NCBI GenBank assembly: GCA_937868205.1
Contig: CALMMC010000041.1
Coordinates: forward strand, 1-6,676
Direction of reading: 5' to 3'
Origin: JAAZPG01 sp012797375
GTDB lineage: Bacteria; Acidobacteriota; Aminicenantia; Aminicenantales; UBA4085
Length of the DNA stretch: 6,676 nucleotides
Below are positions 1 through 5,783 of the stretch, piece after piece. The translations under genes were made by a program, and so were the position numbers. Position 1 is the first letter of the stretch; every line of letters starts with the position of its first letter. The notes below the pieces were generated by a model. It did no database searches. It had not been told where the DNA came from and worked only from the letters and a program-made list of their open reading frames with translations.

Positions 1-625
1 CGTCGACCTCGATCGCCCCTCCCAGGAGACCGAGCTCGCGGAAATGGGCCAGGGCTTCCGAGATGGCCGTCTTCTGCCCCTGGGCCATGTCCGAGTGATC
101 GTCCCGCTCGGCGAACCACTCCTCAAACAGCCGCCGGCCGGCGTCCAGGTGACCGTTGTCCAGGGGGACATACCGCCATTGGTGCTCGCGCTCGAATTTC
201 CGGATCCGGTTCCTCTTGCCGTCGTATTTCTTGCCCGCCAGGTCCGCCAGGTCCGCGGCCGCGTAGACGTAATCGAACTCGTCGCGCTCGGGCGCGCAAA
301 GAAAGTCCGCCCCATGCTCCCGGACGAACGAGGCCGGAACCCGGGCCAGCCGGGGCACGACGTCGAGTAGGGCGCGGACGGCGCCGGCCGCGTCCGTCCC
401 GCCGACGGGGGCGAGGGCGTAGGGCGTCCGCCCGGGGCAGTCGAACACGAGGCAGAGATTCCCGTCGAGGATCGTCCAGCGGGTCTTTTCGAAATGCCGC
501 CAGATGAAATTGTTCCCGAAGGAATACTCGCAGGCCTCGACGGCCGCCCGGTCGAAAAATCCCTGGACGACGGAACGGTCCTCGAGCGACAGGGGCTTGA
601 ATTCCGGAAAGGCCGGATAGCTCAT
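1..625 (-). CDS. DUF2156 (LPG synthase C-terminal-like) protein, 3' end cut off
   Basis: The minus strand is open from an ATG at 625-623 to the window edge, giving 208 residues without a stop. The protein starts MSYPAFPEFKPLSLEDR. It carries two signatures of DUF2156 (PF09924, COG4866): an N-terminal SFGNNFIWR around residues 35-43, and a central block near 119-144 with DYVYAAADLADLAGKKY followed by KRNRIRKF. The family has a double GNAT-like fold related to the aminoacyl-tRNA-dependent lysyl/alanyl transfer domain of phosphatidylglycerol lysyltransferase. The substrate of these stand-alone versions is not established. No signal peptide or membrane segment is visible, so it is probably cytosolic. 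The start codon overlaps the stop of the upstream GNAT gene as ATGA with only a weak ribosome site, which suggests coupled translation. Full-length relatives are about 290-300 residues, so roughly a third is missing. The family call is firm; the function is unknown. Confidence 0.86.
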   Translation of the reverse strand, partial: MSYPAFPEFKPLSLEDRSVVQGFFDRAAVEACEYSFGNNFIWRHFEKTRWTILDGNLCLVFDCPGRTPYALAPVGGTDAAGAVRALLDVVPRLARVPASFVREHGADFLCAPERDEFDYVYAAADLADLAGKKYDGKRNRIRKFEREHQWRYVPLDNGHLDAGRRLFEEWFAERDDHSDMAQGQKTAISEALAHFRELGLLGGAIEVD

Positions 626-1029
626 GATTTCGCCCGGACCATGACGACGCAGCGGCTCTTGTCGCAGCCGGCGCACCAGGCCGGGTCCTTGGCCATCCCC
701 GCCGGGACGCGGAGCGTCCGGGCGAATCCGTGCCGCTCGAAATAGCCGGGAATGACGGTGGCCAGGTAAACGTCCGCCCCGGCGGCTGCCACCGCCGTCT
801 CGATCAGCCGGCCTCCCAAGCCCTTTTCCCGGGCCGCGGGATCGACGCCGAGGGAGACGAGCTCCCGGCTGTCGGCGTGAACGAGAAGGGAGACGATTCC
901 GAGGGCGCGCCCGTTTTCCTCGGCCAGCCAGAAGGCGGCTTTTTCCATGCCGGGGTAATCGAGGCCGAGCGGCGCGGCCAGCTTCCGAATCGCCGGGAAG
1001 TCCTCCGGGCGGGCTTTTCGTATCAACAT
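622..1029 (-). CDS. GNAT family N-acetyltransferase with C-terminal cysteine cluster
   Basis: This 135-residue protein begins MLIRKARPEDFPAIRKLA, the usual first strand and helix of GNAT enzymes. Acetyl-CoA binding motif A is clear: LVSLGVDPAAREKGLGGRLI at residues 57-76, with the R67-x-x-G70-x-G72 pyrophosphate loop. A later PGYFERHGF (94-102) matches the family's motif B tail, where a Tyr often protonates the CoA thiolate. It should transfer an acetyl group from acetyl-CoA to an amine; the acceptor cannot be read from the sequence. The C-terminus carries C119-x2-C122-x4-C127, a cluster also seen in some small N-acetylglutamate-synthase-like GNATs, which may bind metal or stabilise the fold. 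It is the first gene of a two-gene minus-strand unit with the DUF2156 gene (ATGA overlap). An extended -10 element lies 8 bases before the ATG, so the mRNA may be leaderless. Confidence 0.88.
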   Translation of the reverse strand: MLIRKARPEDFPAIRKLAAPLGLDYPGMEKAAFWLAEENGRALGIVSLLVHADSRELVSLGVDPAAREKGLGGRLIETAVAAAGADVYLATVIPGYFERHGFARTLRVPAGMAKDPAWCAGCDKSRCVVMVRAKS

Positions 1030-1037
1030 AGCCCGTT

Positions 1038-1046
1038 ATTATAGCA
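1038..1046 (-). promoter_or_regulatory. Extended -10 promoter for the GNAT-DUF2156 unit
   Basis: Read on the minus strand, the sequence is TGCTATAAT: a perfect TATAAT -10 hexamer (1043-1038) preceded by the TGn extension. No -35 match lies at the 16-18 bp spacings I tried, which is acceptable for extended -10 promoters. Only eight bases (AACGGGCT) separate the hexamer from the ATG at 1029. Transcription would therefore start at or within a base or two of the start codon, and no Shine-Dalgarno sequence is present. The position and match are seen directly; use in vivo is inferred. Confidence 0.6.
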
Positions 1047-1083
1047 AAAAATCTTTCCGTCCGCGGATGTCCCCGCTCAAGCT

Positions 1084-1122
1084 TCGGGGAAATCCTCGGG
1101 GGAAAAGCGAGGAGGTCCCCGA
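1084..1122. repeat. Two-tier imperfect palindrome between the divergent promoters
   Basis: TCGGGGA (1084-1090) is complementary to TCCCCGA (1116-1122), and inside it TCCTCG (1093-1098) is complementary to CGAGGA (1108-1113). The two arms are separated by a symmetric 2x2 mismatch (aa against gg) and a 9-base centre (ggggaaaag). This gives 13 paired positions over 39 bp. It lies upstream of the -35 of the gltX promoter and upstream of the GNAT -10, so neither predicted transcript includes it. It is therefore more likely a DNA element (for example an operator) than an RNA hairpin. A leftover terminator from an older arrangement, or chance in GC-rich DNA, remains possible. Confidence 0.5.
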
Positions 1123-1157
1123 TCCTTGCGACCGGTCGGCCGAAAACTCGCCGAAGT

Positions 1158-1186
1158 TTGACCGCCGAAGGGAGGTGCTATACAAT
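1158..1186 (+). promoter_or_regulatory. Sigma-70-type promoter of the gltX-glnS operon
   Basis: TTGACC (1158-1163) is five of six bases of the -35 consensus. It is followed, with an ideal 17-bp spacer, by TACAAT (1181-1186). An alternative reading, TGCTATACA (1176-1184), gives an extended -10 shifted by two bases. Transcription would begin near 1191-1194, leaving a leader of only about 13-16 bases that holds AGAGG (1192-1196), a modest ribosome site 10 bases before the GTG. There is no room for a T-box or other leader riboswitch, so control would have to act at initiation. Confidence 0.62.
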
Positions 1187-1206
1187 CCCGAAGAGGTTTT
1201 TTCTCC

Positions 1207-2499
1207 GTGAACGCACCCTTGATCGTCCGTTTCGCTCCGAGCCCCACCGGTTTTCTGCATCTCGGGAGCGCCCGGACCGCCCTGTTCAACTGGCTGGCGG
1301 CCCGCAGCTCCGGAGGCCGTTTCCTTCTCCGCGTCGAAGACACCGACAAGGTCCGCTCCGAACAGCGTTTCCTCGACGAGATCCTCGAGGACCTGGCTTG
1401 GCTCGGCCTGGACTGGGACGGCGAGCCGATGCGCCAGAGCCGCCGGTTCGATCTGTATCGGGAGAAAGCCGAATCCCTGGCGGCCTCCGGCCGGGCTTAC
1501 CGGGAAGGGGAGGCGATCCTCTATCGCGGCGCCCCCGGCCGGAAAATCGCCTACGACGACCTGATCCACGGCCGGATCGAGGTCGACACGGAGAACATCA
1601 AGGACCAGGTCCTGATCAAGTCCGACGGATCGCCGGCCTACAACTTCTGCTGCGTCGTCGACGACTCCGAGCTTGGGATCACCCACATCCTCCGGGGCGA
1701 CGACCACATCTCCAACACGCCCAAGCAGATCCTCTTCTACGAGGCGTTCGGCCTCGTCCCGCCGCGGTTCGGCCACATGCCCCTCATTCTCGGGCCCGAC
1801 GGCTCCAAGCTCAGCAAGCGGCACGGCGGCGTCTCCGTGGCCGAATACAAGGCCGAGGGTTTCCTGCCGGAAGCCCTGGCCAATTACCTGATCTTCCTCG
1901 GCTGGACGCCCCCCGACGGACGCGAGATCCTCAGCCTGGCCGAGGCCGCCCGCCTGTTCTCCATCGACCGGATGAACGATGTCCAAGCCAAATTCGACCT
2001 CGTGAAGCTGAAATGGATGAACGGCGAATACATCATGGCCAAGGACACGGCCGCTCTCGCGCCCTTGATCCAGGACCAGCTACGCCGCGACGGATACGAT
2101 TACGACTTTTCCGACCCCGGCCGCTGGGAGGCCGTCGTCGACCTGTACAAGATCCGGATCAAGACGCTGCGCGAGGCGGGGCCGATGGTCGAATTCTTCT
2201 TCCGGGAGGACTTCCCGGTCGACGAGGAAGGCCGGAAAAAGCACCTCGCCGCGCCCGAAAAAAAAGCCCTCCTGGCCGGCTTGGCCACCCGGATCGAGGC
2301 TCTGCCCGAGTTCACCGCGGCCGGCCTGGAAGCGCTTTACCGGGGCTTGGCCGCGGAGCGGAACATCAAGGTCGCCGAGCTCATCCATCCGACCCGCATG
2401 GCCGTCTCGGGCTTGACCAAGGGCGCCGGCCTGTTCGAAATCATGGCCGTCCTCGGGCGCGGGACGGTCGTCGACCGCCTGCGAAGGAACTCCCAATGA
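1207..2499 (+). CDS. gltX: Glutamyl-tRNA synthetase lacking the zinc-binding insert
   Basis: This class I synthetase joins glutamate to tRNA-Glu in the cytosol using ATP. The 430-residue protein opens with VRFAPSPTGFLHLGSARTAL, the HIGH-type signature with HLG at 18-20. The second nucleotide motif is KLSKRHG (201-207). Between them are YDDLIHGRIE (116-125) and the family-typical GSPAYNFCCVVDD (141-153) and ILRGDDHISNTPKQI (161-175). The alpha-helical anticodon-binding half follows, ending with AELIHPTRMAVSG (390-402), so it is not the short GluQ-RS paralogue. The start is GTG; no better in-frame start gives the expected N-terminus. Most bacterial GluRS are about 465-490 residues. This one is shorter because after GRAY (95-98) it goes almost straight to the YDD block, losing the segment that holds the C-x-C...C zinc site in E. 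coli. The stop overlaps the glnS start (ATGA). Confidence 0.96.
   Translation: MNAPLIVRFAPSPTGFLHLGSARTALFNWLAARSSGGRFLLRVEDTDKVRSEQRFLDEILEDLAWLGLDWDGEPMRQSRRFDLYREKAESLAASGRAYREGEAILYRGAPGRKIAYDDLIHGRIEVDTENIKDQVLIKSDGSPAYNFCCVVDDSELGITHILRGDDHISNTPKQILFYEAFGLVPPRFGHMPLILGPDGSKLSKRHGGVSVAEYKAEGFLPEALANYLIFLGWTPPDGREILSLAEAARLFSIDRMNDVQAKFDLVKLKWMNGEYIMAKDTAALAPLIQDQLRRDGYDYDFSDPGRWEAVVDLYKIRIKTLREAGPMVEFFFREDFPVDEEGRKKHLAAPEKKALLAGLATRIEALPEFTAAGLEALYRGLAAERNIKVAELIHPTRMAVSGLTKGAGLFEIMAVLGRGTVVDRLRRNSQ
2483..2488 (+). promoter_or_regulatory. Ribosome binding site for glnS inside gltX
   Basis: GAAGGA lies 7 bases before the glnS ATG, within the last codons of gltX. It supports the start at 2496, and with the ATGA overlap it suggests that ribosomes ending gltX can reinitiate on glnS. 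Confidence 0.65.
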
Positions 2500-4202
2500 C
2501 CGAATCGGACGACAAGAAACCGCGGGAAAACTTCATCCGGGACATCGTTCGGGAAGACCTGGCCGCCGGCCGGGTCGAGGGCCGCGTCCACACCCGGTTT
2601 CCGCCCGAGCCGAACGGCTACCTCCACATCGGCCACGCCAAGTCGATCTGCCTGAATTTCGGCTTGGCCGCCGATTTCGACGGCCTCTGCAACCTCCGGT
2701 TCGACGACACCAATCCCGAGACCGAAAGCTTCGAGTACGTCGCCTCGATCAAGGAGGACGTCCGCTGGCTGGGGTTCGACTGGGACGACCGCGAGTACTA
2801 CGCGTCCGATTATTATGAGAAGCTCTACGAATTCGCCGAGATCCTCATCCGGAAGGGCAAGGCCTACGTCTGCGACCTGGGCGCCGAGGACGTCACCGCG
2901 ACCCGCGGCACCCTGACCCGGCCGGGGACGGACAGCCCCTTCCGGAACCGGACGGTCGAGGAAAACCTCGATCTCTTCCGGCGGATGCGGGCCGGCGAAT
3001 TCCCCGACGGAGCCAAGAGCCTCCGGGCCAAGATCGACATGGCCCATCCCAACCTGCTTCTCCGCGACCCGGTCATGTACCGCATCCGGCGGGCCCATCA
3101 CTACCGCCGGGGCGACGCCTGGTGCCTCTATCCCACTTACGACTGGGCCCACGGCCAGTCCGATTCGATCGAGGGGATCACCCATTCGATCTGCACGCTC
3201 GAATTCGAGGTCCACCGCCCGCTGTACGACTGGTTTCTGAAGGAGCTCGGCGTCTTCAAGCCCCGCCAAATCGAATTCGCCCGGCTCAACCTCAGCCACA
3301 CCGTCCTCAGCAAGCGGAAGCTCCTCCTGCTCGTCAAGGAGAACCGGGTCGACGGCTGGGACGATCCCCGCATGCCGACGATCTCGGGCCTGCGGCGCCG
3401 CGGCTACACGCCGGCCGCCATCCGGCGGTTCGCCGACCTGATCGGGGTGGCCAAGGTGCCGAGCATCGTCGATATGCCCCTCCTCGAGAGCTGTGTCCGC
3501 GAGGATCTGAACAAAACGTCGCCCCGGGCGATGGCCGTCCTCCGGCCCCTGAAAATCGTCCTGACCAACTATCCCGAGGACAAGGTCGAGATGCTCGAGT
3601 GCGTCAACAATCCCGAGGATCCCTCGGCCGGGTCGCGGGCCGTCCCGTTTTCCCGGACGCTTTACATCGAGCGCGAGGATTTCCTGGAAGACCCGCCGAA
3701 AAAATTCTTCCGCCTGTCGCCCGGCCGCGAAGTCCGCCTTCGCTACGCCTACTTCATCACCTGCCGGGAGGTCGTCAAGGACCCGGCCACGGGCGGCGTC
3801 GTCGAGGTCCGCTGCACATACGATCCGGCCACCCGCGGCGGCGATTCCCCCGACGGCCGGAGTCCCAAGGCCACCCTCCACTGGGTCTCGGCCGCCCACG
3901 CCGTCTTGGCCGAAGTCCGGCTCTACGACACCCTCTTCACCAAGCGCGATCCGAACGAGCTGGAGGAAGGGGAGGACTGGCTGGCGAACCTCAATCCCAA
4001 GTCGCTTGAGGCGGTCTCCGAGGCCCGGCTCGAGCCGATGCTGGCCGAGGCCGCTCCGGGCTCGCGCTGGCAGTTCGAGCGGATGGGGTATTTCGTCGCC
4101 GACGCGAAGCATTCGCGGCCCGGCGCTCCCGTCTTCAACCGGACCGTCACCCTGCGCGACGTCTGGACCAAGCTCCAAAAGGCCGGCCGGGCCTACGGCT
4201 GA
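2496..4202 (+). CDS. glnS: Glutaminyl-tRNA synthetase
   Basis: GlnRS charges tRNA-Gln with glutamine directly, bypassing the Glu-tRNA-Gln amidotransferase route. The protein has 568 residues (E. coli: 554). Residues 32-48 read HTRFPPEPNGYLHIGHA, with a perfect HIGH at 44-47 and the GlnRS-type PPEPNGYLHIGHAK context. RFDDTNPE (68-75) supplies the amino-acid-binding Asp. YPTYDWAHGQSDSIEGITHS (212-231) is the GlnRS-specific block, and VLSKRK (270-275) is the KMSKS-type loop. The C-terminal beta-barrel anticodon domains run from about 345 to the end, with SRTLYIEREDF (386-396) and NRTVTLRDVW (548-557). A short N-terminal extension (NFIRDIV near 12-18) is standard. The frame is intact. GlnRS has a patchy distribution in bacteria and is thought to have spread by transfer from eukaryotes. 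Here it is coupled to gltX by an ATGA overlap, so both synthetases should be made together. Confidence 0.97.
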   Translation: MTESDDKKPRENFIRDIVREDLAAGRVEGRVHTRFPPEPNGYLHIGHAKSICLNFGLAADFDGLCNLRFDDTNPETESFEYVASIKEDVRWLGFDWDDREYYASDYYEKLYEFAEILIRKGKAYVCDLGAEDVTATRGTLTRPGTDSPFRNRTVEENLDLFRRMRAGEFPDGAKSLRAKIDMAHPNLLLRDPVMYRIRRAHHYRRGDAWCLYPTYDWAHGQSDSIEGITHSICTLEFEVHRPLYDWFLKELGVFKPRQIEFARLNLSHTVLSKRKLLLLVKENRVDGWDDPRMPTISGLRRRGYTPAAIRRFADLIGVAKVPSIVDMPLLESCVREDLNKTSPRAMAVLRPLKIVLTNYPEDKVEMLECVNNPEDPSAGSRAVPFSRTLYIEREDFLEDPPKKFFRLSPGREVRLRYAYFITCREVVKDPATGGVVEVRCTYDPATRGGDSPDGRSPKATLHWVSAAHAVLAEVRLYDTLFTKRDPNELEEGEDWLANLNPKSLEAVSEARLEPMLAEAAPGSRWQFERMGYFVADAKHSRPGAPVFNRTVTLRDVWTKLQKAGRAYG

Positions 4203-4388
4203 GCGGGTTCCGCCCAAACGGAGGAAAGCCTTTTCCCCTTTCCCCCTGGGCGCGCGGGTTCATCTAGGCGGTCTTGACCGAAAACCCGGTCACGGGGCTT
4301 TCTCCCCTGGGCGCGCGGGGACATCATCATCGATCCGGCGGCCGGGACGGCCGTCGTCCGCGCTTGTCTGGTTTTTGGAAGACCGTCT
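4203..4388. other. Convergent intergenic region, no gene seen
   Basis: The 186 bases lie between the ends of glnS (+) and the DUF1624 gene (-). I see no coding signature. It holds the direct repeat listed separately and some short hairpins, such as GACCG/CGGTC (within 4274-4292) and GGACG/CGTCC around 4345-4360 on the minus strand. None has a T-run, so I cannot name a rho-independent terminator although both genes need to end here. Confidence 0.6.
4238..4325. repeat. Pair of direct repeats in the convergent intergenic region
   Basis: CCCCTGGGCGCGCGGG occurs at 4243-4258 and again, identically, at 4304-4319. The similarity extends on both sides: CTTTC(T) before and (TT/GA)CATC after, giving about 25 matching columns out of 28 with one gap (4238-4264 against 4298-4325). 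The period is about 61 bases. The unit contains the palindrome GCGCGC and flanking C4/G4 runs. It may be a dispersed intergenic repeat of this genome or a local duplication. Confidence 0.6.
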
Positions 4389-5126
4389 CTATCGAACGAG
4401 CCCGAGAAGATAAAGAACGCCCAGGATGACGGGCTGATGGGCGAGGTAAATCCAGAGGGAATAACGGCCGGCGGCGTTGATGAGGATCGGCCGCGGGGGC
4501 CGGGACAGCAGGCTCCGGCGGGATTTGTACACGGTCTTTCCCAAGGCCGCCCCGATCAGGAAGACGCCGAACCACGGGATCAGCGGGAAATAATCGTACG
4601 ACGTGAACAAGGGGCTGTGGAGCCCGAGGGGAAGCAGCCAATCGGAGCGGAGGACGAGGGCCCGCCGGACGGCCGGAAGGGCGAAGCCGAGCCCGAAGAC
4701 GGCCGCCCCGGCCGCGGCCGAGGCCGCCGGACCGGCTTTCTCGAAGGCCGCCCCGTAGAGGAGCATCGAGACGGCCAGGCACTGGAGGATTCCGAACCAG
4801 ACCGTCGAGGACGGATCGAAGACATAAGTCGCGGCCGTAACGGCCAAGGAGAAGGCCAGGAGACGCAGCCCCCGGCGGATGTTGCTCCGGGTCAGGGTGG
4901 AGCTGATCCCCGAAAGAACGACGAAAAGCCCGGCGAAGAAATACTGGGCGATCATCCAGGCCGGGGAGAAGAGGTCGGTCGAAAAGCCGAGGAACCTCTT
5001 CAAGCCGGCGAAGGCGCCCAAGTCGTAGAGGAGATGATAGCCGACCATCAGGAGGATGGACAGGCCGCGGAGGAAATCGATCTCCCAGATGCGGGGGCGC
5101 TTCGGAGCCGTCGGGTGTTCGGGCAT
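4389..5126 (-). CDS. DUF1624 / HGSNAT-like integral membrane acyltransferase
   Basis: This 245-residue polytopic membrane protein starts MPEHPTAPKRPRIWEIDF. It matches the bacterial DUF1624 (heparan-alpha-glucosaminide N-acetyltransferase-like, PF07786) family. Residues 13-36 carry IDFLRGLSILLMVGYHLLYD with the conserved D17, R20, G21 and H31. LSGISSTLTRSNIRRGLR (71-88) is the cytoplasmic loop, WFGILQCLAVSMLL (110-123) the next segment, and YDYFPLIPWFGVFLIGAALG (177-196) the signature late helix. It ends with SLWIYLAHQPVILGVLYLLG. I count about seven hydrophobic segments. The human relative moves acetyl groups from cytosolic acetyl-CoA to a lumenal sugar; bacterial members presumably modify envelope glycans or lipids, but the substrate is unknown. 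I chose the ATG at 5126 because homology begins shortly after it and a promoter lies just upstream. The frame stays open further upstream into nadD, which I regard as chance or chimeric. Confidence 0.87.
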   Translation of the reverse strand: MPEHPTAPKRPRIWEIDFLRGLSILLMVGYHLLYDLGAFAGLKRFLGFSTDLFSPAWMIAQYFFAGLFVVLSGISSTLTRSNIRRGLRLLAFSLAVTAATYVFDPSSTVWFGILQCLAVSMLLYGAAFEKAGPAASAAAGAAVFGLGFALPAVRRALVLRSDWLLPLGLHSPLFTSYDYFPLIPWFGVFLIGAALGKTVYKSRRSLLSRPPRPILINAAGRYSLWIYLAHQPVILGVLYLLGLVR

Positions 5127-5141
5127 GGCGTTCAAAAACGG

Positions 5142-5170
5142 ATGATATGCGAAGCCGGGTTCGTCCGCAA
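5142..5170 (-). promoter_or_regulatory. Candidate promoter for the DUF1624 gene
   Basis: On the minus strand, TTGCGG (5170-5165) is followed after 17 bp by TATCAT (5147-5142), 15 bases before the ATG at 5126. The -10 matches at five of six positions; the -35 keeps only TTG. No clear Shine-Dalgarno sequence is present in the short leader. It lies just downstream of a strong terminator, as expected for a separate transcription unit. Confidence 0.42.
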
Positions 5171-5299
5171 CCCCGCGCCTCGAATCGTTGAAAAGGCCGC
5201 CGAAGTCCCGATCCTTCTTCGACGGCGTTTTCGAGGATTCCACGGCCCGGCGTTCGGGCGGATCGCTATATGGGTCGGCGCGCCCCGGCCGAAGACGGG

Positions 5300-5337
5300 A
5301 AAAAAAAGCCCCGCCCCCCGGGGGGGGGGAGCGGGGC
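5300..5337 (-). terminator. Rho-independent terminator with C10 tract
   Basis: Read on the minus strand, GCCCCGC (5337-5331), then T, C10 (5329-5320), five G and GCGGGGC (5314-5308), form a hairpin with a perfect 7-bp base and a further C/G stem above a single bulge. It is followed directly by eight T (5307-5300). This is a textbook intrinsic terminator for a gene transcribed leftwards and ending just before 5338. It separates what lies upstream from the DUF1624 gene. The ten-base homopolymer is also a place where reads and assemblies commonly fail. Confidence 0.68.
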
Positions 5338-5363
5338 GCGAGCGACGATCCGAAAGCGGCGCG
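5338..5363. other. Probable junction between two unrelated sequences
   Basis: NadD similarity stops at about codon 140 (position 5364). The terminator that must belong to the left-hand sequence begins at 5337. The 26 bases between encode RAAFGSSLA in the nadD frame and match nothing I recognise. Sampled base composition changes across this point, from about two-thirds G+C to the left to nearer 60% to the right. An assembly chimera is the simplest explanation; a genuine rearrangement is the alternative. Confidence 0.5.
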
Positions 5364-5783
5364 GACGCCGGGCCGGGGCGCCACGAGCACATGGGCGCGC
5401 GTCAGAATGCCCTGGGGGTCCCGCCACCGCGGCAGGTCCACCAGGGAATCCAGGCCGAGAATCAGGAACAGGGTGGCGGCGGGGTGCTGCTGCTGGAGGA
5501 TTTCGAGGGTTTCCGCGGTGTAGGACGGGCCCTCACGGTCCAGTTCCACGCGGCTGGCCTCAAACCGGGGTTCGTCCGCGAGCGCGGCCTCCACCATGGC
5601 CAGGCGCTCTTCCGCCGAGGCGTGAAGCTTGCGGCGCGATTTGTGGGGGGGATGGGCCGCCACCACAAACAAAACCTTGTCCAGCCGCATCTGGTTCAGC
5701 GCGGCGTTCGCAATGCGGACATGCGCCTCGTGGATAGGGTCGAACGTACCCCCGAATACGCCGATGCGCTGCTGCTCACTCAC
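5340..5783 (-). CDS. nadD: Nicotinate-nucleotide adenylyltransferase, C-terminally truncated
   Basis: NadD joins nicotinate mononucleotide and ATP to make deamido-NAD in the cytosol. The first 140 residues are unmistakable: IGVFGGTFDPIHEAHVRIA at 7-25 (nucleotide-binding motif with H18 and H21), AAHPPHK (42-48), PSYTAETLEIL (86-96), LILGLDSLVDLPRW (107-120) and ILTRAHVLVAPRPGV (126-140). Normal NadD is about 190-215 residues and ends with an IS-x-T-x-IR block that helps bind ATP. That part is absent. After V140 the frame enters low-complexity sequence and a terminator, then runs without a stop through the DUF1624 gene to 4389, making an apparent 464-residue ORF. As it stands the enzyme should be inactive. 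The start is GTG at 5783, inside the last codons of proA (8-base overlap GTGAGTGA), so the two are co-transcribed and probably coupled. The proA-nadD order is common in bacteria. Confidence 0.87.

Noticed and set aside
1187..1206. A T-box or other leader riboswitch before gltX
   Set aside because: The predicted leader is only about 13-16 bases, too short for any structured regulator, and no T-box motif is seen upstream.
1039..1986. A 315-codon minus-strand frame over the start of gltX
   Set aside because: It is antisense to the conserved catalytic half of GluRS and covers both promoters, with no protein family features.
1207..2499. GluQ-RS (tRNA queuosine-modifying paralogue) instead of GluRS
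   Set aside because: GluQ-RS lacks the anticodon-binding half and is about 300 residues; this protein keeps that half.
1158..4202. A 1014-codon plus-strand frame that runs through gltX into glnS
   Set aside because: Upstream of 2496 it translates to Arg/Pro/Gly-rich sequence with no domain, and it overlaps the clearly real gltX in another frame. GC-rich DNA has few stop codons; only the glnS part is a gene.
2337..4217. A 626-codon minus-strand frame opposite glnS
   Set aside because: It is a composition shadow of glnS codons with no recognisable family motifs, and the sense strand encodes a complete GlnRS.
4238..4325. A minimal CRISPR array
   Set aside because: There are only two imperfect units, the unit is a low-complexity GC string, and no cas gene is nearby.
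5718..5762. NadD active-site change, HEAH in place of the common HxGH
   Set aside because: Ala at this position is frequent among bacterial NadD proteins, and both histidines are kept.
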